Shown here piece after piece: positions 25,366 to 33,446 of a stretch of DNA of 42,469 nt (position 1 is its first letter; the number at the start of each line of letters is the position of its first letter). Source of the DNA: Chloroflexota bacterium. Lineage in GTDB: Bacteria > Chloroflexota > Dehalococcoidia > Lucifugimonadales > UBA2985. Under the pieces are notes generated by a model. The model searched no databases. It was not told the origin of the DNA and saw nothing but the letters and a program-made list of their open reading frames with translations. Location of the stretch: the NCBI GenBank assembly GCA_028877205.1, contig JAPPHY010000022.1, positions 1-42,469 on the forward strand, written 5' to 3'. Position numbers and translations under genes: made by a program.

Positions 25366-25707
25366 GTGAACAGCAATGAGCGGCTCCACGCCATAGCGCG
25401 CGGGAAGGTGCAGGGAGTTTCCTTCCGCTACTTCGTGGTGCGCAGGGCACAGGGCCTGGGCCTGACCGGCTACGCCTACAACACGCCCGACGGCCGCTCC
25501 GTGGAGGTGGTGGCCGAGGGGGAACGGGACGGCCTCGAAGAGCTGCTGATCGGCGTTCGCCAGGGTCCGACCGGTGCGGACGTGCAGGACGTGGACGCAA
25601 GCTGGTCGGAGGCATCGGGCGAGTTCAGGGACTTCCGCATCGCGTACCAGATGCCCATCGACGGTCCCGGGAACAACGTGAGCTGGGAGCCCCCGGCCCG
25701 CTCGTAG
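25366..25707 (+). CDS. acyP: Acylphosphatase
   Basis: This 113-residue protein contains the acylphosphatase domain, which hydrolyses acyl phosphates such as carbamoyl phosphate or 1,3-bisphosphoglycerate. The phosphate loop GKVQGVSFRYF has the catalytic Arg21; Asn39 lies in GYAYNTPDGRSVEVVAEG, with the 18-residue Arg-Asn spacing of the family. A tail of about 20 residues (DGPGNNVSWEPPARS) extends beyond the usual 90-95-residue domain. The start is GTG at 25366, one base after the stop of the 48-residue gene; no strong Shine-Dalgarno is seen, so translation likely depends on coupling. Confidence 0.9.
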   Translation: MNSNERLHAIARGKVQGVSFRYFVVRRAQGLGLTGYAYNTPDGRSVEVVAEGERDGLEELLIGVRQGPTGADVQDVDASWSEASGEFRDFRIAYQMPIDGPGNNVSWEPPARS

Positions 25708-25788
25708 GATCGGCCTCGCGCGGACGCTTCGGAAGGCGCGCTCCCAGCAACCACGACGAATACGCAAGGACTCGCGGAGGGTAGCTGC

Positions 25789-27096
25789 ATGTCAATGAAC
25801 GTCGAAACGGGTCTTCCGTATATGCTGAGCGTGGAGGATGCCCGTGCCCGGATCCTCAACATGTTCGAGGTCCTGGAAACGGAGCGCAAACCGATCCTTG
25901 ACGCTCTGGGACAGACATTGGCCGAAGACGTGTCGTCGACGCTGGACATTCCACCGCTGACCAACTCCGCCATGGACGGCTACGCCGTCCATCACGAGGC
26001 CGTCGCGGGGGCAAGCGAGGCCAACCCTATCGAGCTGCGCGTGGTGGGCCATCTGGCCGCCGGAGAGCTGCCCGGGCAGTCCGTCGAGGGCGCCAACGCC
26101 ATCCGCATTATGACCGGCGCGCCCATCCCGCTTGGCGCTGACACGGTCGTCCCGTTCGAGGAGACCGACGAGTTCGAGCGCAAGAGCCGCGGCCTCAGTC
26201 CGTCCGAAATCACCGAGATACGCGTGATGAAGGAGGCGGCTGTGGGGGCCAACCTGCGCCCGGCCGGCCAGGACGTCAGGAAGGGCCAGATGGTGCTGGA
26301 GCGCGGCACGCTGCTTCGCCCGTCCGAGATCGGCGTGCTGGCGTCGCTGGGCCGCGACACGGTGGAGGTGGTGCGTCGGCCCGTCGTCGCGGTGATCGCC
26401 ACGGGCGACGAGCTGATCGAGCCGGGTGACCCAGCGGAGGCCGGCAAGATCTACAATAGCAACAGCTACGGCGTGGCAGCCGAGGTCCTGCGCTACGGCG
26501 GCATCCCCAAGCTGCTCGGCATTGCGCGCGACAACCTGGAGTCGATGAACGCGAAGCTCGACGAGGGCCTGACGGCGGACGTGCTCCTGACTTCCGCCGG
26601 CGTGTCCCGCGGCGACTACGACATAGTGAAGGACGTGCTGGCGAGCCGCGGGCAGATCGACTTCTGGTCGGTCAGGATGCGGCCCGCCAAGCCGCTGGCC
26701 TTCGGCGTCTTCACCGGGCAAGGAGGCAGGCTTGTTCCCCACGTGGGACTGCCGGGCAACCCCGTGAGCGCACTCGTGGCATTCGAGGAGCTGGTGCGGC
26801 CGGCGCTGCTCAAGATGCAGGGACGCACGGACCTGGAGAAGGCCATGATACGCGCCGTGCTCGAGGACGACATCGTGAACAGCGACGAAAGACGCGTGTA
26901 CGCCAGGGCCGTCATCACGCGGAGAAACGGCCGATACTACGCTCGCCTGACGGGCGACCAGGGTTCCGGCGTGCTCACGTCGATGGCGCTGGCAAACGGG
27001 CTTGCGATCTGCCCGGAGGACGTGCCGGTCATGCGGGCAGGCCAGGAAGTCGACGTGCAGATGCTGGACTGGCCCGTGGACGCAGGCCAGGCGTAG
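25789..27096 (+). CDS. moeA: Molybdopterin molybdenumtransferase MoeA
   Basis: This 435-residue MoeA inserts molybdate into adenylylated molybdopterin in the last step of molybdenum cofactor synthesis. Hallmarks in order: PPLTNSAMDGYAV (domain 3 start), GAPIPLGADTVVPFEE, the MoCF-like domain with VIATGDELIEPGDP and TSAGVSRGDYD, then MRPAKPLAFGV, GLPGNPVSALVAFEELV, and a C-terminal beta domain ending after residue 430. Length is slightly above the usual 400-410. GGAGGG lies seven bases before the ATG at 25789; a second ATG two codons later is possible. No other moa/mob genes are in the window. The regulator gene follows 73 bases downstream. Confidence 0.93.
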   Translation: MSMNVETGLPYMLSVEDARARILNMFEVLETERKPILDALGQTLAEDVSSTLDIPPLTNSAMDGYAVHHEAVAGASEANPIELRVVGHLAAGELPGQSVEGANAIRIMTGAPIPLGADTVVPFEETDEFERKSRGLSPSEITEIRVMKEAAVGANLRPAGQDVRKGQMVLERGTLLRPSEIGVLASLGRDTVEVVRRPVVAVIATGDELIEPGDPAEAGKIYNSNSYGVAAEVLRYGGIPKLLGIARDNLESMNAKLDEGLTADVLLTSAGVSRGDYDIVKDVLASRGQIDFWSVRMRPAKPLAFGVFTGQGGRLVPHVGLPGNPVSALVAFEELVRPALLKMQGRTDLEKAMIRAVLEDDIVNSDERRVYARAVITRRNGRYYARLTGDQGSGVLTSMALANGLAICPEDVPVMRAGQEVDVQMLDWPVDAGQA

Positions 27097-27169
27097 CGGA
27101 TACTCGACATCCAAGCCCTCGTGAAGTAACATATTGCCATCCTGAAGTGATGGAGTTGTAGCCGCGCCC

Positions 27170-27838
27170 GTGCCTCCAGGCAACAGGATCCTGCTCCTCA
27201 CCCCTCCGGAAGAGAGGTCCACCTTCAGCACGCTGGAAGGCGACGGCCTCATCGTCTCCTATTCGGATGACCTCCAGGTGATAGAGACCATCCCGCTGGA
27301 GGAAGCTCCCAACCTACTGTTGCTGGACCTCTCGCTTGTGTCGCCCGGCTCGCTGGGAGGCTTTGCCCGACGGTGCAAGGAGGCCGACCTGCCAATTCTG
27401 GCCCTCGTGCCCAGGGAGAGCCAGTCCACGGTCGATCCACGCCTGGAGGTCGAGGACTTCGTGTTCTTTCCGTTCACTGACGCGGAGCTGTGGGCAAGGG
27501 TCCAGAGGGCTCTGTGGCGGAACGGCAGGGGGGACAGCGGACAGATCATCCACGTTGGAGACCTGGTCATAGACCAGGAGCGGTACGAGGTTAGCGTGGG
27601 CGGCCGGAAGGTGCTCCTCACCTTCAAGGAGTACCAGCTTCTGCGCCTGCTGGCGTCAAACCCCGGGCGAGTCTTCACCCGCGAGACACTCCTCAACCGC
27701 GTGTGGCAGTACGACTACTTCGGCGGCACGCGCACCGTGGACGTGCACATCCGCAGGCTGAGGAGCAAGGTGGAGGACGCCACGCACCTGTTCATCGAGA
27801 CCGTGCGCAACGTGGGATACCGCTTCAGGGTTGCGTAG
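27170..27838 (+). CDS. GlnR-like OmpR-family regulator with degenerate receiver domain
   Basis: This 222-residue protein has an N-terminal receiver-like domain (1-115) and a C-terminal OmpR/PhoB winged helix (125-222; FKEYQLLRLLASNPGRVFTRETLLNRVW, given in parts as FKEYQLLRLLAS and RVFTRETLLNRVW, then GTRTVDVHIRRLRSK and VRNVGYRFRV). The receiver keeps Asp53 (LLLLDLSL) but lacks the N-terminal acidic pair (ILLLTPPEE instead of a DD motif), the Thr/Ser after strand 4 and the Lys of strand 5 (FFPF instead of TKPF). It should therefore not be phosphorylated in the normal way, like actinobacterial GlnR. No kinase gene is adjacent. The start is GTG at 27170 without a clear ribosome site. Its position next to glnA and the periodic repeats between them suggest a nitrogen regulator. 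Confidence 0.8.
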   Translation: MPPGNRILLLTPPEERSTFSTLEGDGLIVSYSDDLQVIETIPLEEAPNLLLLDLSLVSPGSLGGFARRCKEADLPILALVPRESQSTVDPRLEVEDFVFFPFTDAELWARVQRALWRNGRGDSGQIIHVGDLVIDQERYEVSVGGRKVLLTFKEYQLLRLLASNPGRVFTRETLLNRVWQYDYFGGTRTVDVHIRRLRSKVEDATHLFIETVRNVGYRFRVA

Positions 27839-27859
27839 AGACCGGCAGTAGACTGAGTG

Positions 27860-27897
27860 TTTACACAGCCGTAACATCATGGCAATATAGGCGCAAC
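27860..27897 (+). promoter_or_regulatory. Candidate GlnR/PhoB-type operator of glnA (four direct repeats, 11-bp period)
   Basis: Half-sites TTTAC (27860), GTAAC (27871), GCAAT (27882) and GCAAC (27893) are each separated by exactly six bases, giving an 11-bp period on one face of the helix. A weaker TAGAC at 27849 continues the phase upstream. The last repeat ends ten bases before the -10 box, the spacing typical of activators of the OmpR/PhoB fold. Confidence 0.6.
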
Positions 27898-27907
27898 GGA
27901 TTCGGTA

Positions 27908-27913
27908 TATACT
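27908..27913 (+). promoter_or_regulatory. -10 box of the glnA promoter
   Basis: TATACT is a good -10 hexamer. The -35 position (27885-27890, ATATAG) has no match to TTGACA and lies within the repeat array, which points to activator-dependent transcription. Transcription would start near 27920, giving a leader of about 95 bases. Confidence 0.55.
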
Positions 27914-28015
27914 GCGTCCAGTACATCGGCTACCAGCGTAGAGCCCGGCTAGGATCGCCGGCGCTCGCGCGGATTCGCTGCACAAACTGGCATTTGATTC
28001 GAGAGGAGGATACGC

Positions 28016-29473
28016 ATGACGACGCCAGGAGAGTTTCCGGGTTTCACCAGCCCTGACGAGGTTATTGCCTTCTGCAGAGACAGGGGCATACAGATGGTGG
28101 ACCTGAAGTTCACGGACGTGCCGGGCACGTTCCAGCACGTGACGATTCCATTGGGAGAGCTCAAGCCGGACGTGTTCGTTGAGGGCACGGGCTTCGACGG
28201 CTCCAGCATCCGCGGCTTCCAGCAGATCCAGGAGAGCGACATGCTCCTGGTGCCGGACGCCACCACGGGCACCATCGACCCGTTCTTCACCGTCCCCACG
28301 CTCAGCCTGATCTGCAAGGTCAAGGACCCGGAGTCGGACGCCGGTTACTCCCGGGACCCGCGCTTCATCGCACAGAAGGCTGAGGCCTTCCTGCAGTCCT
28401 CGGGACTGGGGGACGTCAGCTACTGGGGCCCGGAGCCGGAGTTCTTCATCTTCGACTCCGCGCGATTCGACCAGACCATCAACAGCGGCTACTACTACAT
28501 CGGCTCGGAAGAGGGCGTCTGGAACTCCGGGAGCGAGTGGAATGAGGACGGGAGCCCCAACCTTGCGTACAAGCCCAAGCTCAAGGGGGGTTACTTCCCG
28601 GCGCCTCCATTCGACACCTTCCAGGACATGCGCTCCGAGATGTGCCTGCTGATGGCGGGGTTCGGCATAACGGTGGAGAAGCACCACCACGAGGTCGCCA
28701 CGGCCGGCCAGGGCGAGATTGACATGGTCTTCGACTCCCTGACCAGCATGGCGGACATGGTGATGGCGTACAAGTACGTTGTGAAGAACGTGGCGCGGGC
28801 CCATGGCAAGGCCGCCACCTTCATGCCCAAGCCTCTCTTCGGCGACAACGGCACGGGTATGCACACCCACCAGAGCATCTGGAAGGGCGGCGAGAACCTC
28901 TTCTCCGACCCGAACGGCTATGCCGGTTTCAGCCAGATGGGGCTCCACTATATCGGAGGCCTGCTGAAGCACGCGCCTGCGCTGCTCGCATTCGCGGCTC
29001 CCGGCACCAACTCATACCGACGGCTGGTGCCCGGGTACGAGGCCCCGGTGAACCTGGCGTACTCCCAGCGGAACCGCAGCGCCTGCTGCCGCATCCCCAT
29101 GTACTTCGGACACGCGCACGCCAAGCGGGTGGAGTTCCGCTGCCCGGACCCCACGTGCAACCCCTACCTGGCGTTCGCGGCCATGCTCATGGCGGGCATC
29201 GACGGCGTACTGAACCAGATCGACCCCGGATCGCCGCTGGACCAGAACCTGTACGACCTGAGCCCGGAGGAGGCGGCGAAGGTGCAGCAGGTGCCCGGCA
29301 GCCTGGGCGAGTCCCTGGACGCGCTGGAGCAGGACCACGAGTTCCTGCTGCGCGGCGACGTGTTCACGCCGGACCTGATCGAGACCTGGCTGGACTTCAA
29401 GCGCACCAACGAGCTGGACGCCGTGCGGCTGCGGCCACACCCGTACGAGTTCTTCCTCTACTTCGAGGGCTAG
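28016..29473 (+). CDS. glnA: Glutamine synthetase, type I
   Basis: This 485-residue GSI makes glutamine from glutamate and ammonia with ATP. Conserved motifs are [14 protein letters not shown] (Asp50-type loop), [27 protein letters not shown], the ATP-site [15 protein letters not shown] and the glutamate-site [21 protein letters not shown]. The adenylylation loop [13 protein letters not shown] with its Tyr is present, as in the GSI-beta subgroup, so post-translational control is possible. AGGAGG lies six bases before the ATG. A strong rho-independent terminator follows the stop by 25 bases, so glnA is probably transcribed alone from the operator-bearing promoter upstream. Confidence 0.97.
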   Translation: MTTPGEFPGFTSPDEVIAFCRDRGIQMVDLKFTDVPGTFQHVTIPLGELKPDVFVEGTGFDGSSIRGFQQIQESDMLLVPDATTGTIDPFFTVPTLSLICKVKDPESDAGYSRDPRFIAQKAEAFLQSSGLGDVSYWGPEPEFFIFDSARFDQTINSGYYYIGSEEGVWNSGSEWNEDGSPNLAYKPKLKGGYFPAPPFDTFQDMRSEMCLLMAGFGITVEKHHHEVATAGQGEIDMVFDSLTSMADMVMAYKYVVKNVARAHGKAATFMPKPLFGDNGTGMHTHQSIWKGGENLFSDPNGYAGFSQMGLHYIGGLLKHAPALLAFAAPGTNSYRRLVPGYEAPVNLAYSQRNRSACCRIPMYFGHAHAKRVEFRCPDPTCNPYLAFAAMLMAGIDGVLNQIDPGSPLDQNLYDLSPEEAAKVQQVPGSLGESLDALEQDHEFLLRGDVFTPDLIETWLDFKRTNELDAVRLRPHPYEFFLYFEG

Positions 29474-29497
29474 GACGAGACGAGTCACGCAACGTCG

Positions 29498-29536
29498 AAG
29501 GAGGTCCGGCGGCGCCGGGCCTCCTTCCTCTTTCTC
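29498..29536 (+). terminator. Rho-independent terminator of glnA
   Basis: AAGGAGGTCCGGCG and CGCCGGGCCTCCTT pair almost perfectly (one G-T wobble) around a very short loop, and a pyrimidine run CCTCTTTCTC follows. It starts 25 bases after the glnA stop. Confidence 0.8.
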
Positions 29537-29578
29537 GACTGTTGAGCCGGAATCACGACTCTCGGTGGGTCGGCGAGA

Positions 29579-29608
29579 TTGACAACCGAACGCAGCAGAA
29601 GATAGATT
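29579..29608 (+). promoter_or_regulatory. Promoter upstream of the UPF0104 gene
   Basis: TTGACA at 29579-29584, an 18-base spacer and TAGATT at 29603-29608 form a plausible sigma70-type promoter. Transcription would begin near 29615, about 70 bases before the ATG at 29687. Confidence 0.5.
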
Positions 29609-29686
29609 GAGGATTAGCCCCGGGCTGGCGGAGGCTGCCGTGGAGTGCAGTCAATATGCGTCCAGGCACGGGGCCTGTTGCCTTCA

Positions 29687-30718
29687 ATGAGAAGTGTTCT
29701 CGCAGTACTTGGCGTGGGTAACCCCGGCAAGAAAGCGACAGTCATACGCCTGATAATCGCCGGTCTGATTTGCGTTGGGCTGGGCTGGCTGGCCGGACGA
29801 GGCCTTGACTGGCAGGTGGTGGTCGACACTCTCACCGGTGTTCCTCCGCACATCATTGCGCTGTCGCTGGCTGTCTTTCTGCTGAGCAACCTGCTCAGGG
29901 CCTACAGGTGGCAGCTGCTCTTCATTGAGGAGACCATATCGCTGCGCAGGCTCTTTCTCATCGAGAACATGGGTCTGGGCATCAACAACCTGCTGCCCGT
30001 CCGCGTTGCCAGCGAGGCCACCCAGTTCGCCCTGCTCACGCTCCGCGACAACATCAGCCGCGGGACGGCCCTGGCAACCCTCGGCATGACCAGGGTCATA
30101 GACGTCTGGTCTTCCACGCTCCTGCTGTCGGTGGGGCTGTTCCTTGTGCCCGGCGTAGGCCAGCTGGCGCGGTACACGGCGGGAGGGCTGGTTATCTCGG
30201 TGCTGCTGCTGGGGCTTGTTCACTTCCTGGCCTGGGGAGGCAGGGGCTTTCGATTCGTGGAGCGGTTTCCCTTGTTGACCACCTTCTCAGCCGCTCTGCG
30301 TGACCTGGAACGCCACAAGCTCCGCCTGACGGTCTCGATACTGGCCGGCGCAGTCCACTGGGGTGTCCTGGGCCTTAGCGCCTGGATCCTGGCCGGGAGC
30401 ATGGGCGTCGAGATCTCCCTGGCGCAGGCCGTGCTGCTCACCATCGCCACCATATTCGTATCGACGTCCGTTCCGACGGTGCCGGGGGCCATCGGCGTGT
30501 TCGAGGCAGCGGTCGTTTACATTCTGGCATTTTTCGACGTGGACAAGAGCCATGCATTTCCGTACGCGCTCGTACTTCACGCCTTGTTCTTCGTGCCCCC
30601 GACCGCGATCGCCGTCCTGCTCCTGCCCCGCGAGGGCCTCGGTTCGCTTGGGAAACTCGGGGCTCGCGCACGGGCGCTCATGAACGCGCCTCCCGCCGAA
30701 CCCGAGCCCGGAAGGTAG
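29687..30718 (+). CDS. UPF0104 / lysylphosphatidylglycerol synthase TM-region family protein
   Basis: This 343-residue polytopic membrane protein has about eight hydrophobic helices. It matches the UPF0104/AglD family, related to the flippase half of MprF. Signatures are NLLRAYRWQLLFIEE, the GLGINNLLPVRVASEATQF loop (about 85-103) and the C-terminal PTVPGAIGVFEAAVVYIL. No C-terminal synthetase (GNAT-like) domain is present, so it is the membrane part only, and lipid or glycolipid transport is inferred from the family. The ATG at 29687 is chosen because it precedes the first helix; an in-frame GTG at 29645 would add 14 polar residues. The solute-binding lipoprotein gene starts eight bases after its stop. 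Confidence 0.85.
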   Translation: MRSVLAVLGVGNPGKKATVIRLIIAGLICVGLGWLAGRGLDWQVVVDTLTGVPPHIIALSLAVFLLSNLLRAYRWQLLFIEETISLRRLFLIENMGLGINNLLPVRVASEATQFALLTLRDNISRGTALATLGMTRVIDVWSSTLLLSVGLFLVPGVGQLARYTAGGLVISVLLLGLVHFLAWGGRGFRFVERFPLLTTFSAALRDLERHKLRLTVSILAGAVHWGVLGLSAWILAGSMGVEISLAQAVLLTIATIFVSTSVPTVPGAIGVFEAAVVYILAFFDVDKSHAFPYALVLHALFFVPPTAIAVLLLPREGLGSLGKLGARARALMNAPPAEPEPGR

Positions 30719-30726
30719 ATGCCGAC

Positions 30727-32340
30727 GTGCGCACTCGTCGCATCGTTGCCATCGCGGCGGCCTTCCTCGCGCTACCGTTCGTCCTGTCGTGCACGTCCGA
30801 CGAGGCTACGCCGACGCCATCGCCCACTCCCATGCTCCCCGCAACCGAGGTTGCGCCCGATACAGGCGTACTGAACCTGGCTTCGCCCCTGACGCTGAAC
30901 CACTGGGACGTTCACCTGTCGCCGTCCCACGTGCTGGCCTCGTGGGGCCCGGGCATAGTCTACAGCCGGCTGCTCCGCTTCCAGTCCGGCCCGGACGTGG
31001 AGACTCCCACACAAGCCACGGAGTGCGACCTGTGCGAGAGCTGGGAGCAGGTGGACGCCACCACCTACCTGTTCCGCCTGCGGGAGGGCGTTCTCTGGCA
31101 CGACGTGGCGCCTGTGAACGGCAGGGAGCTTGTGGCCCAGGACGTGCTCTACAGCCTGCGACGCCAACTCACACCCAGCTACCCCAACGCCGGAATACTG
31201 GAAGCCGTTCACACCATCGAGGCGGAGGACAGATACACCTTACGCATAACGTTGCGCTCGCCGGACGCCGACTTTCTGGCGAGCCTGGCCAGCGGCTTCA
31301 CGAAGGTCGTGGCGCCGGAGGCCGTCGAGCTCAACGGCGACCTGCGGGAGGGGCCAGTCATCGGTAGCGGGCCGTGGCTGTGGGACGGAACCCGGGATGA
31401 TATAGGCTACTACTTCAAGGCCAACCCTGCCTACTACGAGAGCGACCTGCCGGGCCTCGACCGGCTCAACCTCATCACGATCGTGGACGAGTTCACGCGC
31501 ATGGCCGCCTTCCGGACACGCAGGCTGGACCTGCTGGAGGCCGTGCCGGCCGACTTCAACACCATTCGGGAAGGTCACCCTGACGTGGGCTTCCAGGTCT
31601 ATCCTGAGGCCGGATCGGGGCTGGAGCTGGCGCTCAATACGAACTCGCCGCCTCTGGACGACCTTGCCGTTCGCAGGGCCGTGTTCGCCGCGCTGGACCC
31701 GTGGGAGGCACGGGACGCCGTGTGGGACGGTCTGGGCTTCGTCAGCCTGGGTATGCCGGTTGCCGGCCCCGGCTGGCTTCTGCCTGAGGAGGAGATGCGG
31801 GCGCACCTGGCGCTCCCCGGCGCGAGGGGCATGGTGAACGACCTGCCGGAGGAGTCGCGCTCGCTGACGCTCACCGTCGCGGACTACGGAGACGCCTATC
31901 TGGAGTACGGCCGGCGCCTGGCGGAGCAGCTGAGCCGGCAGGGCTTCCGCGTGGACACGCGCACCGTAACTCCCACGGACTACCCGCATCAGGTGTGGTA
32001 CAACGGCGACTACCAGGCGTTCGTCGGCCCCATTGCTCCAATTTCCACGCCCAACATGTACCTGCGGTCGGTCCTGCACAGCGGCGGGGAAGGGAACACC
32101 CACGGGTACCGCAGCGACGCGCTGGACGCTTTGATAGAGGAGCAGGCAGCCAAGCAGGACGCTGCGTGGAGGCAGGAGTTGGCGTTGGCCATCCAGCGTC
32201 ACGTGATGGAGCAGGCTGTGCGCTTCATGCCGCAGACGCGAGAGTCAACGTGGGTGTGGTGGCCCTGGGTGGAAGGCTTCCACGCCAACCTGTCTTTCGG
32301 CGAGTACTTCCACCTCGCGCGGCTGCGTGTGGAGTCGTAG
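30727..32340 (+). CDS. Solute-binding lipoprotein, family 5 (peptide/nickel/opine type)
   Basis: This 537-residue exported protein has a lipoprotein signal: basic MRTRRI, a hydrophobic core and a lipobox VLSC with Cys22, then a Thr/Pro-rich linker. The mature domain is the SBP_bac_5 fold (DppA/OppA-like), with YSRLLRFQSGP, the signature-like DATTYLFRLREGVLWHDV, ELVAQDVLYSLRR and the later RRAVFAALDPWEARDAVW. It would bind a peptide or similar solute outside the membrane. No cognate permease or ATPase genes follow, so it is an orphan here. The start is GTG at 30727, eight bases after the UPF0104 stop, suggesting cotranscription. Confidence 0.88.
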   Translation: MRTRRIVAIAAAFLALPFVLSCTSDEATPTPSPTPMLPATEVAPDTGVLNLASPLTLNHWDVHLSPSHVLASWGPGIVYSRLLRFQSGPDVETPTQATECDLCESWEQVDATTYLFRLREGVLWHDVAPVNGRELVAQDVLYSLRRQLTPSYPNAGILEAVHTIEAEDRYTLRITLRSPDADFLASLASGFTKVVAPEAVELNGDLREGPVIGSGPWLWDGTRDDIGYYFKANPAYYESDLPGLDRLNLITIVDEFTRMAAFRTRRLDLLEAVPADFNTIREGHPDVGFQVYPEAGSGLELALNTNSPPLDDLAVRRAVFAALDPWEARDAVWDGLGFVSLGMPVAGPGWLLPEEEMRAHLALPGARGMVNDLPEESRSLTLTVADYGDAYLEYGRRLAEQLSRQGFRVDTRTVTPTDYPHQVWYNGDYQAFVGPIAPISTPNMYLRSVLHSGGEGNTHGYRSDALDALIEEQAAKQDAAWRQELALAIQRHVMEQAVRFMPQTRESTWVWWPWVEGFHANLSFGEYFHLARLRVES

Positions 32341-32376
32341 ACGCGGCGGTTCACCACAACCGTCACCCTCGCGAAG

Positions 32377-32500
32377 CTTGTCCCGCACTTGATGCGGGAG
32401 CAGGGGGTCTAGGTCCCAAGGCACGGTGGAGGGCGGCGGCCCGCTCATCCTTCGACAGGCTCAGAGCCTGCCCCTGCGAAAAGCAGGGGACGAGCGGGCC
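32377..32500. repeat. Palindromic repeats between convergent genes
   Basis: A 28-base module (32377-32404) with the hairpin TCCCGCA/TGCGGGA is repeated base for base at 41028-41055. To its right, GGCCCGCTC (32438-32446) and GAGCGGGCC (32492-32500) enclose TTCGACAGGCTCA and a CCCCTGC/GCAGGGG hairpin (32471-32489). The latter part also matches 4582-4607. Confidence 0.8.
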
Positions 32501-32513
32501 GGGTGGCTCAGAT

Positions 32514-33302
32514 CTAGCTCAGGAAGTCCCGGATGGCGCCGGTGAACGCGTCGGGGTTCTCCAGGTTGGAGAGGTGGCCAGCGCCCGACACCTCGACGAG
32601 CTTGGCGTTGGGAATGATGGACGCCATGCTCTGCGACTCCGCAGGTGGCGTGATCACGTCCTGGTCGCCAACCACGAGAAGCGTGGGCACGCTGATGTTC
32701 GGCAGCAGGTCGGACGAGTCGCCCCTGAGGGCCATGCCCCGGAGATCGCCGGCAATGCCCTCGACCGGGCACTCGGTGATCATGGCGGTGACGCAGTCGA
32801 CGACGTCCTGGCAGTTGGCAACCGTGTCGGCGCACAACAGGCGAGGCACGAGCCGCTCAGCGATGGCTGCTCCACCCTCACTCTCTGCGAGCTGCGCCAT
32901 GGTCTCACGGCCGCCCTTGGCCTCCTCGGAGTCCGGCTGCGGCCGTGTGTCCAGCAGCAGGAGATTGGCAACCCGCTCCGGGTGCTTGCGGTAGAAGGCG
33001 AAGGCAACGTAACCGCCCATCGAGAACCCGCCGAGCGTCACCTGGCCCAGCCCCAGCGCGTCCAGGAAGGCGTTAAGGTCGTCGGCCAGAAGCTCCATGG
33101 TATATGGGCCAGGCGTTACTTGCGACTCGCCGTGGCCCCGCAGGTCGGGCGCGATGACGCGGAACTCGCCGGACAGGGACTCTGCCTGCGCCTCCCACAT
33201 CCGCTTGTCCAGTGGAAACCCGTGCAGCAGCACGATTGGCACGTCGCCGCTTCCCTGGTCGCGGTAGGCAATGTCGATGTCGTTTGCGCGTACGGTGGGC
33301 AT
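32514..33302 (-). CDS. Alpha/beta hydrolase
   Basis: This 262-residue enzyme has the classical alpha/beta-hydrolase layout: the oxyanion-hole HGFPLD, DLRGHGES (strand 4 turn), the nucleophile elbow GGFSMGGY with Ser near 94, the acid in VVGDQDVITPP and the base His in GAGHLSNLE. A cap domain of about 80 residues lies between. The sequence resembles 3-oxoadipate enol-lactonase (PcaD) and related esterases, but the substrate cannot be fixed, and no aromatic-degradation genes are near. The ATG at 33302 has GGAGG five bases upstream; the frame is open far beyond that through the divergent hisF gene, which is a composition artefact. Confidence 0.9.
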   Translation of the reverse strand: MPTVRANDIDIAYRDQGSGDVPIVLLHGFPLDKRMWEAQAESLSGEFRVIAPDLRGHGESQVTPGPYTMELLADDLNAFLDALGLGQVTLGGFSMGGYVAFAFYRKHPERVANLLLLDTRPQPDSEEAKGGRETMAQLAESEGGAAIAERLVPRLLCADTVANCQDVVDCVTAMITECPVEGIAGDLRGMALRGDSSDLLPNISVPTLLVVGDQDVITPPAESQSMASIIPNAKLVEVSGAGHLSNLENPDAFTGAIRDFLS

Positions 33303-33386
33303 TGTGACCTCCAAGGCTGAATTGGTGTGGGCGCCGCCCATCGCCGCCGGTTGGTTCCAGGCTTCGCGGGCGATGGGGCCGGCTCC

Positions 33387-33415
33387 ATTGTAAACCAGTA
33401 CGGGGGCGGATGGAA
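33387..33415 (-). promoter_or_regulatory. Candidate promoter of the alpha/beta hydrolase gene
   Basis: On the minus strand TTCCAT (33415-33410), 17 bases and TACAAT (33392-33387) give a moderate promoter. It is about 85 bases upstream of the ATG at 33302 and back to back with the hisF promoter. Confidence 0.4.
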
Positions 33416-33428
33416 GTCGAATTGGGTG

Positions 33429-33437
33429 TGTTACAAT
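33429..33437 (+). promoter_or_regulatory. Extended -10 element of the his operon, probably near-leaderless
   Basis: TGTTACAAT matches an extended -10 (TGnTACAAT) and is identical to the one before the Lon-like gene. The box ends nine bases before the hisF ATG and no Shine-Dalgarno is present, so the leader is zero to a few bases. Confidence 0.5.
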
Positions 33438-33446
33438 GTGCGGGAC

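Noticed and set aside
25792-27252. Very long open frames opposite real genes (also 16609-18081, 27656-28972, 35541-36851, 31995-33320, 10325-11611)
   Set aside because: These lie antisense to moeA, glyS, glnA, DUF1385, the hydrolase and the isoprenoid genes; they encode Arg/His/Ala-rich sequence without motifs and arise from the high GC content.
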